DNA from: Lentzea aerocolonigenes
GTDB lineage: Bacteria > Actinomycetota > Actinomycetes > Mycobacteriales > Pseudonocardiaceae
Assembly: GCF_000955955.1 (NCBI RefSeq)
Contig: NZ_JYJG01000054.1
Span: 1 to 36,846, forward strand
DNA: 36,846 nucleotides
Direction: 5' to 3'
Position numbers and translations under genes: made by a program. Of the stretch, positions 8,132-16,029 are shown one piece after another. Position 1 is the stretch's first letter. Each line of letters opens with the position of its first letter. The notes under the pieces were generated by a model. It was not told where the DNA came from. It saw only the letters and a program-made list of their open reading frames with translations, and searched no databases.

Positions 8132-8953
8132 CTAGAACCCGTACCTGTTCTTCAGGTGCCGCCAGAAGTCGCGCAGCATCCACTTGTCGAACTCGGTGAT
8201 CACCGTGGAGCTCCCGGCCTTCATGATGAACCGGTCGACACCGCTCGGTGTCCAGTCGTAGAAGTCGTCCAGCCCGAACGTGTGCCCGACCTCGTGCAGG
8301 AAGATGTGCACGTCCGCCGAGTTCAGGTTGCCCATGAAGTACTCGCTGCCGATCCGCTGGCCCCAGTCACCTCCGGCTCCGCCGCCGAAACCGGACGTGA
8401 GCCACAACGACTGGTCGTAGTGCCTCGGGACGCCGCCAGGACACCGCGGATACGTGCCGCCGCGGTTGAAGAACCTGCCGCAACCCTCCGAGCACTGCGG
8501 TGCGTTCTCGCGGATGTCGTTGACGTAGATGTCGACCGAGTTGTCCGTCCACTGCAGCTGGTTGCGGTCGCGCACCGCCCAGCCGACCACCTTGATCGGC
8601 ACGGACGCGTACGGGAAGTTGTTGTGACCCGCCATCGCGTCCATCCACTTCTTGTACTGGCGCGCCAGCTGGGCGTGGACGGCGTCGCGTTGCTGCGCGG
8701 TCACCGGCTGGGGCGAGTCCCAGCGCACGCAGAAGTTCAGGTAGCCCTTGTTGGCGAAGAGCTGGTCCCACCCGTAGTTGCGGAAGCCGTAGAGGTCCCC
8801 GTAGGTGCTCTCCACGTGCTGCCAGACCTGGTTCAGCGGGGTCACCAGGTTCGCGGGCGGGTTCCACGTGTCCGCTCTCGCAGGCGCCGCCACGCCCACC
8901 GCCATCACCGCCGCGAACAGCGCGGCCACGAATCCTCTCCACATTCGGATCAT
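8132..8953 (-). CDS. Secreted metzincin-like zinc metallopeptidase
   Basis: 273 residues with a Sec signal peptide (cleavage near ARA-D28) and a GAGGAG box 7 bases before the ATG at 8953. The zinc motif HEVGHTFGLDD gives His220, Glu221, His224, Gly227 and Asp230, the extended HExxHxxGxxD form of metzincin-type peptidases. A glycine-rich stretch (GFGGGAGGDWGQRIGSEYFM) precedes it. A downstream methionine (FIMKAG) could be the Met-turn. Cysteines at 154, 158 and 171 may form disulfides. Homologues in streptomycetes are often labelled cellulose-binding proteins, but nothing here looks like a binding module. Its place between sugar permeases and secreted arabinosidases suggests a glycoprotein backbone as substrate; this is inference, and proteolysis is not proven. 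Confidence 0.8.
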   Translation of the reverse strand: MIRMWRGFVAALFAAVMAVGVAAPARADTWNPPANLVTPLNQVWQHVESTYGDLYGFRNYGWDQLFANKGYLNFCVRWDSPQPVTAQQRDAVHAQLARQYKKWMDAMAGHNNFPYASVPIKVVGWAVRDRNQLQWTDNSVDIYVNDIRENAPQCSEGCGRFFNRGGTYPRCPGGVPRHYDQSLWLTSGFGGGAGGDWGQRIGSEYFMGNLNSADVHIFLHEVGHTFGLDDFYDWTPSGVDRFIMKAGSSTVITEFDKWMLRDFWRHLKNRYGF

Positions 8954-8963
8954 GCTGATCTCC

Positions 8964-9752
8964 TCAGCCTTTCAGGGCGCCCGAGGTGAATCCCCGGACG
9001 TAGCTGCGTTGCAGGAACGCGAAGAGCACCAGGCAGGGCACCGCCATGAACACCACGCCCGCTTCGAGGGCGGCGTAGTCGATCGAGCCGTGGCTGGCGG
9101 TGCGCATGTTCACCACGGCCAAGATCGCGGTGAACTTGCCGGTGGAGTTGAGCAGGATCAACGGAGCGAAGAACTCGCTCCACGACGCGAGAAACGCGAA
9201 CAGCCCGACAGTGACCAGACCGGGACGAACAGCGGGCAGCATGATCCGCACCAGCGTGCCGAAGCTCGAGCACCCGTCGACGCGGGCCGACTCCTCCAGC
9301 TCGATCGGCACGGCCTCGAAGCTGTTGCGCATCATGAACACCGAGAACGGCAGCTGGAAGACGATCAGCACCAGGCTCAGCCCGACCAGCGAGTCCTCCA
9401 GCCCGAGCCAGCCGAGCAGCACGTACAGCGCGATCAGGATGGTCGCGTACGGCACCATCAGGATCGCGAGCGTCAACAGGAACAGCAGATCGCGGCCGGG
9501 AAACCTGAACCGGCCGAACGCGTAACCGGCCGAAGTGGACACGACCAGCGTGCCGGCCACGGTCAGCGCGCTGACGATCACGCTGTTGAGCACGTGCGCC
9601 GCGCGGATCCCGTTGGCGGAGCTGAACAGCCGCACGTAGTTGTCCAGGCCGAACCCGGTGTCCGTGCGCACCGACGCCCACCCGCTCCACAGCAGCGGGA
9701 ACAGGAACAGGATCGCCAGCGCCGTGCCCGTGAAGTAATAGGAGGTCCTCAT
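8964..9752 (-). CDS. ABC sugar transporter permease, MalG-like
   Basis: 262 residues with six predicted membrane helices. The binding-protein-dependent permease EAA loop reads EAVPIELEESARVDGCSSFGTLVRIMLP, with the conserved E-A-R-V-D-G-x-x pattern that contacts the ATPase. The N-terminus TSYYFTGTALAILFLFPLLW is typical of CUT1 inner-membrane subunits of the MalG side. The ATG at 9752 overlaps the stop of the partner permease (ATGA) and has GGAGG 5 bases upstream. It should pair with the 9749-10570 permease to import an oligosaccharide delivered by the 10574-11815 lipoprotein. Confidence 0.93.
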   Translation of the reverse strand: MRTSYYFTGTALAILFLFPLLWSGWASVRTDTGFGLDNYVRLFSSANGIRAAHVLNSVIVSALTVAGTLVVSTSAGYAFGRFRFPGRDLLFLLTLAILMVPYATILIALYVLLGWLGLEDSLVGLSLVLIVFQLPFSVFMMRNSFEAVPIELEESARVDGCSSFGTLVRIMLPAVRPGLVTVGLFAFLASWSEFFAPLILLNSTGKFTAILAVVNMRTASHGSIDYAALEAGVVFMAVPCLVLFAFLQRSYVRGFTSGALKG

Positions 9753-10570
9753 ACCGACCTCCGGCGCAGGACGGCGAACTGGACCGAGCTGACCACCGCG
9801 AGCAACACCAGCAACACCACCGAGATCCCCGCAGCCGACCCGAGGTCGAGCCGGACGAAAGCCTCCCGGTAGATCACCATCACCAGCGAGGTCGTGCTGT
9901 TGTCCGGTCCTCCGCGGGTGAGGATCCAGAACTGGTCGAACGCGAGCAGCGAACCGGTGATCATCATCGTCAGCACCAGCGCGATCGTCGGCCGCATCAA
10001 CGGCACGGTGATCCGGCTGAACAGCTGCCACCGGGTCGCGCCGTCGATCCGCGCGGCCTCGTAGACGTCGAGCGGGACGGCCTGCAGGCCGGTCAGCAGG
10101 ATGAGCATGTTGAACCCCGCGAACCGCCACAGCACCAGCAACACCGCGGACCCGAGCGCCGGACTGTCCCCGCTCAGCGGAACCGGCCCGATCTCCTCGC
10201 TCAGCAGCCCGAGGAACAGCAGCGACGCGCTCGCGAACCCGACCGCCATCGGCAGGAAGAACGCGGTCCGGAAGAACCCGACGCCCGGCCTGCGGTTCTG
10301 CACCAGCAACGCGAGCCCGAACGCGATCGCGAACAGCAACACCGTGATGAGCACCGTGTACTTCAAGGTGAACAGAGCCGCGTCACCGAGCAGGGCGTTG
10401 TCCGCGATCGCCGTGTAGTTGGCCGGCGCGTTGAACCGGGCCTTGCCGAGCAACGGCCACCGGTGCAGCGACATCCACGCGACGAGCAGCAGCGGAACGA
10501 CGAAGAACAACCCCACCAGCACCGCCGCGGGTGTGGCGTAGAGGGCTCCGCTGACCGCTCGCCTGCGCAC
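9749..10570 (-). CDS. ABC sugar transporter permease, MalF-like
   Basis: 273 residues, six membrane helices, GTG start at 10570 with AGGAG just inside the end of the binding-protein gene. The EAA loop is AVPLDVYEAARIDGATRWQLFSRITVPLM, closely matching CUT1 permeases. FFLPMAVGFAS and the C-terminal TSLVMVIYREAFVRLDLGSAAGISVVLL segment are also usual for MalF/UgpA types, although the protein lacks the large periplasmic loop of enteric MalF. It sits in the cytoplasmic membrane as one half of the translocation channel. No cognate ATPase gene is present in the operon. Confidence 0.93.
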   Translation of the reverse strand: MRRRAVSGALYATPAAVLVGLFFVVPLLLVAWMSLHRWPLLGKARFNAPANYTAIADNALLGDAALFTLKYTVLITVLLFAIAFGLALLVQNRRPGVGFFRTAFFLPMAVGFASASLLFLGLLSEEIGPVPLSGDSPALGSAVLLVLWRFAGFNMLILLTGLQAVPLDVYEAARIDGATRWQLFSRITVPLMRPTIALVLTMMITGSLLAFDQFWILTRGGPDNSTTSLVMVIYREAFVRLDLGSAAGISVVLLVLLAVVSSVQFAVLRRRSV

Positions 10571-10573
10571 CGG

Positions 10574-11815
10574 TCACTCCTGCCGCAACGACTTGGTGAT
10601 CGCCTCGTTGCCCGCCAGCAGCGCCGCCGACGGATCACCGAACAACGCACCGCGCACGGTGGTCAGCCACGGGCCTTGCGGGTCGTTGAAGGTGGCGTTG
10701 AAGTTGCGCGCGTACGGCGTCTTCCCCTTGGCCACCAACCCGTTCGCGGTGACGAGCCGCGGATCGGCCGAGGAGTACTTGTTCGACGCCAGGTCGGTGC
10801 GGACCGGCACGCCCTTGCGCTTCGCGATCACCTCGACCTGGGCCTCGTCCGACATCGTCCAGGCCAGGAAGTCCCACGCCTGCGCGGCCTTCGAGCTCGT
10901 CGCGCCGATGCCGATCGCGTCGCCCCCGACGAACGTGGACTCGCCGCCGTTGATCCCGGGGATCGGCGCGATGCCGGTCTTGACACCCTTGGCCTCGATC
11001 GCGTCGAGCCACACCGACGGGCCGGGCGCGATGCCGACCTTCCCGCCCTGCAACGCGCCGAGCCACGTCGGTCCGGCCTCGCCCTTCGACGCGGGCGACG
11101 CGGCACCCTGGTCGTAGAGCTCGCGGTAGATCGCGAACACCTCGGCCATCTCGGGCGAGTCGATCTTCGAGCTGCGACCGTCGGCGTCCAGCACCTCCCC
11201 GCCCGCGGCCCACACCGACGGCCACAGCGTGAACTCGACGCAGCCACCGCAGTTCCCGCCGAAGTACGTGCCGTTGACGTCACCGCCGAGCTGGTCGATC
11301 TTGCGGGCGTGCTCGGCGAACTCGCGCAACGTGCGCGGCGGCTTCTCCGGATCCAGACCGGCCTTGGCGTAGAGGTCCTTGTTGTACAGCAGCACCGACA
11401 GGTCGATCGTGTGCGGCACCGCGAAGTTGTGGCCCTCCCACGTTCCCGCACGGACGTGGGAGGGGGCTACGGAGTCCTTGAACGGCAAGGACTTGAACTG
11501 GTCGGTCACGTCGGCCCACAGGCCCTGGGCTGCGTACTGCGGTGCGAACACCACGTCCGCGGCGAACAGGTCCGGCAACGACTTGGCGCCCGCGGCGGAA
11601 GCGAGCTTCGCCGGGTACTCCTCGTTCGGGTACGCGGTGACCTCGATCTTGTTGCGGTGTCCGGCGTTGTAGGCGTCGGCGTAGGCCTTGGACACCGACT
11701 CGGTCGCGGCGCGGGTCCACAGCGTGAGCGTCGCGCCGTCGTCGGTGGCACCGGGTTCGGCCGCACCGCACGCTGTGGCAAGCAGCAGCAAGGCTGCCGC
11801 GAGCATCGCTTTCAC
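10574..11815 (-). CDS. Extracellular solute-binding lipoprotein, sugar ABC transporter
   Basis: 413 residues from a GTG at 11815 preceded by AAAGGAGAG; this start gives a lipoprotein signal (MKAMLAAALLLLATAC, lipidated Cys16). The fold features of family 1 extracellular solute-binding proteins are visible: LTLWTRAATESVSKAYADAYNAG, PDLFAADVVF, TIDLSVLLYNKDLYAKAGLD, a C-terminal SSKAAQAWDFLAWTMSDEAQVEV. An unusual NCGGCVEF segment could form a disulfide near the ligand cleft. It should capture the oligosaccharide released by the secreted arabinosidases and hand it to the two downstream permeases. Linked by a 31-base gap to the GH127 gene upstream. Confidence 0.93.
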   Translation of the reverse strand: MKAMLAAALLLLATACGAAEPGATDDGATLTLWTRAATESVSKAYADAYNAGHRNKIEVTAYPNEEYPAKLASAAGAKSLPDLFAADVVFAPQYAAQGLWADVTDQFKSLPFKDSVAPSHVRAGTWEGHNFAVPHTIDLSVLLYNKDLYAKAGLDPEKPPRTLREFAEHARKIDQLGGDVNGTYFGGNCGGCVEFTLWPSVWAAGGEVLDADGRSSKIDSPEMAEVFAIYRELYDQGAASPASKGEAGPTWLGALQGGKVGIAPGPSVWLDAIEAKGVKTGIAPIPGINGGESTFVGGDAIGIGATSSKAAQAWDFLAWTMSDEAQVEVIAKRKGVPVRTDLASNKYSSADPRLVTANGLVAKGKTPYARNFNATFNDPQGPWLTTVRGALFGDPSAALLAGNEAITKSLRQE

Positions 11816-11846
11816 GGTCTCTCCTTTGAGACGGTGTGCACGGGTC

Positions 11847-13727
11847 TTACGTGGTGGGCAGCCAGACCCGCATCGTGGACGGGCCACGACGGGCCCAGCG
11901 GTGGTAGGGCGTGAGGTGCACGGCCACGGGCGTGCCCGGTCTGCCGGACGGATCCCCGTACGGCCAGGAGGAATCCAGCGGTGCCTCGAAACGGGCCCGC
12001 ACCACCGCGCCGTCCCCTGTCTGCTCCGGGTCCTGCCCGGTCCAGACCCTCAGCGCGTCGAGGTCGTTCTCCCCCAACGACTCCGCGCACAGCACGAGCG
12101 GTCCTCGTTCGACCGCGACACACCCGCGCACGGCGTCGATGCGCGGATCCGGCCAGATGAACCGCGGCTGCGTCGGCAGTTCCAGCCGGATCTCCTGACC
12201 CACGGCCCACTCCCGCGTCAGCACGGCCTCTCCTGGTGCGACCGGGCGGCGCTCGTCGTCCACGGTGAGCACCGCCCCGGTCGCCCAGCCGGGCACGCGC
12301 AGGCTGATCGACCAGGGTTCGCCGCCGCTCCTGGTCACCCGCACGGCCACTTCTCCCCCCTCGGGGTACGAAGTCCGCACCCGCAGACCGACGGGACGCC
12401 CGTCGGCGAGGTGGGTCTCGACGTCGCAGTCGGCGTACTGGTGCACGCGCAGCCCGGTGTCGTCGGCGGTGACCAGGTAGGACGAGAGGCTCGCCAGCAG
12501 CCGGGCGAGGTTGGGCAGGCAGCACGACACCTCGAACCACGGCGCGCGCGGTCCGCCGCCCACGTCGAGCCGTTCGGAGTCCCCGTTGGCACGGGTCGTC
12601 GTGCGCTGGTGCAACGTGTTGGCGTAGAAGAAACTCCGGCCGTCGTCACCGATTGCCGTCGCGATCACGTTGTGCAGCACGCGATCCACCACACCGGCGT
12701 ACCGGCTGTCGCCGGTGGCCAGCAGGAGTCGTTGCGCGAGCATCACCGTGGCCACCCCGGCACACGTCTCCGCGTACGCCCGGTCCGCGGGCAACACGAA
12801 GTCGTCGCCGAACGCCTCGTCCTGGTGCCGTGAGCCCATGCCGCCGGTGAGGTGCGTGCGCCGGGCCCACGTCCGGTCGAACTGCGCGGCCACCGCCTCC
12901 AGCAGGTCGTCGTCGCCGGTCTCGACCGCGACGTCCACAGCACCGCACGCCAGGTACAGCGCACGTACCGCATGGCCGCGGAACACCGTCGCCTTGCGCA
13001 CCGGGACGTCGTCGTTGAAGTAGGACCAGCCGAACTCGTGCGCGGGCAGGCTGCGGTAACCGCGCCGTTCCACGAACAACGCCGCCTGGTCGAGGTAGCG
13101 CTGCTCCCCCGCCAGCCGCGCGAACTCCACCAGCGCGGTCTCGATCTCCGGATGCCCGCAGATCCCCTGGCCACTCTCACCGAACACCTCGCAGATGTGG
13201 TCGGCGGCGCGCCGGGCGACTTCCAGCAACGGCCCGTCGCCCGCGGTCCTCGTGCGGGCGACGGCAGCCTGCAACAGATGTCCGGCGCAGTAGAGCTCGT
13301 GGCCCCAGGCCAGGTCGTCGTAGCGCGGCCGCTGCCAGTGCCGGCCGAACGCCGTGTTGAGGTAACCGTCGTCGTCCTGGGCCGCCGTGAACGTTCCCGT
13401 AACCGTTTCGATTCGGGCGTTCAGCTCGTCGCTCGGGAATCTGCCCTGTTCCCACGACATCGCCTCGACGATTTTGTAGACCTCGGAGTCGGCGAACTCC
13501 CTGCCTTTCCGCTCGCGTGATTCCACACCGTTCGCGGCGGCGGTGAAATTGCCGGTCCAGCCGAGCCGGTCCATCCAGTCCAGCGCGTGCCCGAGCGTCG
13601 CCTCGCCGTTGACCTGCTGCCGAATGGCCCAGAAGCCACCGGTGATGCGCACCTCGTCCATCCCAAGTGGACGTAAGGGTCCGCGGGACGGGATCACCGG
13701 ACCGCGGATCGACTGGGGATTGCGCAT
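11847..13727 (-). CDS. Cytoplasmic GH127 beta-L-arabinofuranosidase
   Basis: 626 residues, no signal peptide, so it acts on imported sugar. Size and layout match HypBA1-type enzymes: an N-terminal (alpha/alpha)6 barrel, then beta-sandwich domains. Visible GH127 features are GGFWAIRQQVNGEATL, the acidic/Cys zinc motif in AETCAGVATVMLAQRLL, and the paired cysteines in FEVSCCLPNLARLLASL expected to hold the nucleophile. The ATG at 13727 has no clear Shine-Dalgarno box; the short leader inferred from the promoter at 13744-13772 fits near-leaderless translation. It is the first gene of the eight-gene operon and divergent from the LacI-type repressor. Product: probably free L-arabinose from beta-linked arabino-oligosaccharides. 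Confidence 0.9.
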   Translation of the reverse strand: MRNPQSIRGPVIPSRGPLRPLGMDEVRITGGFWAIRQQVNGEATLGHALDWMDRLGWTGNFTAAANGVESRERKGREFADSEVYKIVEAMSWEQGRFPSDELNARIETVTGTFTAAQDDDGYLNTAFGRHWQRPRYDDLAWGHELYCAGHLLQAAVARTRTAGDGPLLEVARRAADHICEVFGESGQGICGHPEIETALVEFARLAGEQRYLDQAALFVERRGYRSLPAHEFGWSYFNDDVPVRKATVFRGHAVRALYLACGAVDVAVETGDDDLLEAVAAQFDRTWARRTHLTGGMGSRHQDEAFGDDFVLPADRAYAETCAGVATVMLAQRLLLATGDSRYAGVVDRVLHNVIATAIGDDGRSFFYANTLHQRTTTRANGDSERLDVGGGPRAPWFEVSCCLPNLARLLASLSSYLVTADDTGLRVHQYADCDVETHLADGRPVGLRVRTSYPEGGEVAVRVTRSGGEPWSISLRVPGWATGAVLTVDDERRPVAPGEAVLTREWAVGQEIRLELPTQPRFIWPDPRIDAVRGCVAVERGPLVLCAESLGENDLDALRVWTGQDPEQTGDGAVVRARFEAPLDSSWPYGDPSGRPGTPVAVHLTPYHRWARRGPSTMRVWLPTT

Positions 13728-13743
13728 CTGAGCCACACCACGC

Positions 13744-13772
13744 ACTCTGGTGACCGAAAACGATTTCGACAA
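13744..13772 (-). promoter_or_regulatory. Putative promoter of the arabinoside operon
   Basis: On the minus strand TTGTCG (13772-13767) and CAGAGT (13749-13744) are separated by 17 bases, a fair match to actinobacterial housekeeping promoters (TTGACN and TAGRRT). The LacI-type palindrome 13755-13768 fills the spacer and touches the -35, so repressor binding would block polymerase. Predicted transcription start is about 10 bases before the GH127 ATG. Confidence 0.4.
13755..13768. promoter_or_regulatory. LacI-family operator O1 upstream of the GH127 operon
   Basis: The sequence CGAAAACGATTTCG has CGAAA/TTTCG arms around a central CG and fits the LacI-family consensus GAAANCGNTTTC exactly. It lies 28 bases before the GH127 start and 65 bases before lacI, a natural binding site for the adjacent repressor. 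Confidence 0.75.
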
Positions 13773-13818
13773 TGCGCCATCAGGAGCAGAAATCGTCGAA
13801 TACGCAGTCGAATCGCAT

Positions 13819-13833
13819 TCGAAAGGGTTTCGA
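13819..13833. promoter_or_regulatory. Second palindrome over the lacI start, probable autoregulatory site
   Basis: TCGAAAGGGTTTCGA is a perfect 6+6 palindrome with a GGG centre. Its arms match O1, but the centre is three bases rather than the CG-centred four. It ends at the A of the lacI ATG and includes the only ribosome-binding-like bases (AAGGG), so repressor bound here would shut off its own gene. Two sites 64 bases apart could also support looping. Confidence 0.55.
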
Positions 13834-14843
13834 TGGGCAGACGGCGGTCGGAAGCGGTGACGCTCGGGGACGTGGCCAAGCGCGCGGGCGTGTCGATCGC
13901 CACCGCGTCCAAGGCGATCAACGACCGGGGCGAGGTCGCCGCGGCCACCAGGGCTCGGGTGCTGCGCGCGGCGGCCGAGTTGTCGTTCCAGCCCAACGTC
14001 CTGGCGCAGGGCCTGGTGGCCGGTCGCACCCGCGCGATCGGCCTGCTCACCGACGAGTTCGACGGCCGGTTCGCCATCCCGATCCTGCTCGGCGCCGAGA
14101 AGGCGTTGTCGGACCAGGAGATGTCGGTGCTGCTGTGCGACACACGGGGTGACGCGATCCGCCGCAACCACTACATCCGCACGCTGCTGGCCCGCCAGGT
14201 CGACGGGTTCATCGTGGTGGGCGACAGCAACGACGTCCGCACTTCGCTGACCGCCGATCTCCCGGTGCCCGCGGTGTACGTGTACTGCCGCTCGACCAAC
14301 CCGGCCGATCTGTGCCTGGTCTCCGACGACGAGGGCGGGGCGCGGCTCGCGATCGAGCACCTGATCGCGTTGCGGCGCAAGCACATCGCGCACATCACCG
14401 GCCCGCAGCACTACCGGGCGGCGCGTGACCGCGTCGCCGCCGTGCACGCCGTTCTCGCCGAACACGACCTGCCGCTCGCCGGAGGTCAGCCGCTGCACGG
14501 CGAGTGGTCGCAGCGCTGGGGCCGGCACGCGGCCAGGCTGCTGGTGGCGACCGCGCCCGAGGTCGACGCGATCTTCTGCGGCAACGACCAGATCGCGAGC
14601 GGAGTCGTGCAGGCGCTCACCGGGCTCGGCCGGCGCGTACCCGACGACGTGGCGATCGTCGGGTACGACAACTGGGAGATCTTCGCCGCGGACTGCACGC
14701 CGCCGCTGACCACGATCGACCTCAACCTGCAGCAGCTGGGCACCACCGCGGTCGCGCACCTGGCCGCGGCGTTGTCCGGGTCTCGGGCGGCGGGGGTGGT
14801 GCGGCAGCCCTGCCGGTTGGTCGTACGGGAATCCACCGCTTGA
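13833..14843 (+). CDS. LacI-family transcriptional repressor of the arabinoside operon
   Basis: 336 residues. Residues about 9-60 are the LacI helix-turn-helix with hinge helix (VTLGDVAKRAGVSIATASKAIN, then SFQPNVLAQGLVAGRTRAIGLL). Residues about 65-336 are the periplasmic-binding-protein-like effector domain (IPILLGAEKALSDQEMSVLLCD, HITGPQHYRAARDR, IFCGNDQIASGVVQAL, VAIVGYDNWEIFAADCTPPLTTI). It is divergent from the GH127-ABC operon with CG-centred palindromes between, the standard arrangement for a local repressor relieved by a sugar. The inducer is not deducible from sequence; L-arabinose or an arabino-disaccharide would fit. Confidence 0.93.
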   Translation: MGRRRSEAVTLGDVAKRAGVSIATASKAINDRGEVAAATRARVLRAAAELSFQPNVLAQGLVAGRTRAIGLLTDEFDGRFAIPILLGAEKALSDQEMSVLLCDTRGDAIRRNHYIRTLLARQVDGFIVVGDSNDVRTSLTADLPVPAVYVYCRSTNPADLCLVSDDEGGARLAIEHLIALRRKHIAHITGPQHYRAARDRVAAVHAVLAEHDLPLAGGQPLHGEWSQRWGRHAARLLVATAPEVDAIFCGNDQIASGVVQALTGLGRRVPDDVAIVGYDNWEIFAADCTPPLTTIDLNLQQLGTTAVAHLAAALSGSRAAGVVRQPCRLVVRESTA

Positions 14844-14909
14844 CCGATGTCAGCTATCTGTCAGCGCCGGCCGAGATCCTTCACCTCTCGAAAACCAGGG
14901 AGGGGTCAC

Positions 14910-15965
14910 GTGAGATCAACGCTCGTCGCGGTGGCGCTGGCCGTCGGATCGGTCGTCACCACCACGACCACGGCCACCGCCGCCGTGAGTCCGGAGCCAC
15001 CGGCGGTCATCGAGACAGGGCCCAACGAGTACCAGCACTTCTTCGTCGACAACGGAAAGGTGATCCAACGAGCGAAGTCGGCCACGGGTGCCTACCGGGA
15101 CACCGTGGTGGCGGCATCTACCGGTTTCGCGTCACTACCGGTGGCCGTCGTCCTCGGCGCCGGTCGCGTCTCACTCGCCGCGGTGAAAGGCGGCCGGGTC
15201 TACTTCACCAGCAAGGAATCCGTCACCGGCGCCTGGAAGCCGTTCCAGGACCTCGGCGGGACCATGTCCTCCGGCATCACGATGGTCTCCTACAACTACA
15301 ACGACGCCGTCGGCATCTACGGCGTGTCCGGGGGACAACTCCTGTATCGCGGCCAGGTCGCCTTCGGCGGCGGGTTCTCCCCGTGGGAGAACCTCGGTGG
15401 CAGCGAGCTGAGCGGCCGCCCGACGCCCTCGCACAGACGTGAGATCGTCCGCGGCGCCCAGCTCACGGTTCGTCAGGGCGCCGGCGCGGCCGTGTACCAG
15501 CACTACGCGGACAATCCGGCGAACAACAGGTTCATCGACAGGAGCGGCCCGATCAAGGGCACCCATCTGGTGAGCGCGCGGGATCCGCGGCGCGGCACCC
15601 GGTTGTTCGGCACGAACCCGGACGGCCAGGTCGTGACCAACGGCTTCGGGGACCTCGTGTGGGCGTCCCTGAACAGCCCGAAGACCGCGCTACCTCCGGC
15701 CGCCGCGTTCGACGAGGTCCGCGAGGGCTCGGACGTCGTGATCCGCGCCGCCGACGGGTACGTCTACCGCAGCAGGCAGGTCGGTTCGACCGACGAGTTC
15801 TCGCCCTGGGTGCGGGTCGGCGAGTCCCGCTACGGCAGTGGCGCCACGATCGTGAAGTTGCTGAACGACGGGGACGCGATCTTCTTCACGGACCAGCTCG
15901 GCGCGACTCATGTGTGCGGCCTCGACGCGCTGGGCAACGACACGGGCTGCCGCGTGCTGCGCTGA
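14910..15965 (+). CDS. Secreted beta-propeller-like protein of unknown function
   Basis: 351 residues from a GTG at 14910, chosen over an ATG at 14847 because AGGGAGGGG sits just upstream and the protein then starts with a Sec signal (VRSTLVAVALAVGSVV, Thr-rich, cleavage near ATA-A). The mature part has repeated blade-like units with the pattern F-x-P/FSPWENLGG (FQDLGG, FSPWENLGG, FSPWVRVGE) and VYFTSK/VYRSRQ strands, reminiscent of PLL-type lectin propellers. Two cysteines close to the C-terminus (CGLDALGNDTGC) may form a disulfide. No catalytic residues are evident. It follows lacI by 66 bases and ends at a strong hairpin; its link to the sugar operon is unproven. Confidence 0.75.
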   Translation: MRSTLVAVALAVGSVVTTTTTATAAVSPEPPAVIETGPNEYQHFFVDNGKVIQRAKSATGAYRDTVVAASTGFASLPVAVVLGAGRVSLAAVKGGRVYFTSKESVTGAWKPFQDLGGTMSSGITMVSYNYNDAVGIYGVSGGQLLYRGQVAFGGGFSPWENLGGSELSGRPTPSHRREIVRGAQLTVRQGAGAAVYQHYADNPANNRFIDRSGPIKGTHLVSARDPRRGTRLFGTNPDGQVVTNGFGDLVWASLNSPKTALPPAAAFDEVREGSDVVIRAADGYVYRSRQVGSTDEFSPWVRVGESRYGSGATIVKLLNDGDAIFFTDQLGATHVCGLDALGNDTGCRVLR

Positions 15966-15976
15966 AGACTTCGAAC

Positions 15977-16020
15977 CCGCAAGGCGGCCGCCGTCCCGCT
16001 GCACGGTGGCCGCCTTGCGG
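15977..16020. terminator. Bidirectional intrinsic-type terminator hairpin
   Basis: A perfect 13-bp inverted repeat, CCGCAAGGCGGCC (15977-15989) and GGCCGCCTTGCGG (16008-16020), with an 18-base loop. It lies between the convergent stops at 15965 and 16030. Only a short T run follows on the plus strand (TTT), so it is a GC-type actinobacterial terminator. Confidence 0.8.
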
Positions 16021-16029
16021 TTTGCCGCG

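Noticed and set aside
13392..13416. A LacI-like half-palindrome (CGAAACGGTTACGG, minus strand) inside the cytoplasmic GH127 gene
   Set aside because: Only one arm matches and the second is degraded; no promoter nearby.
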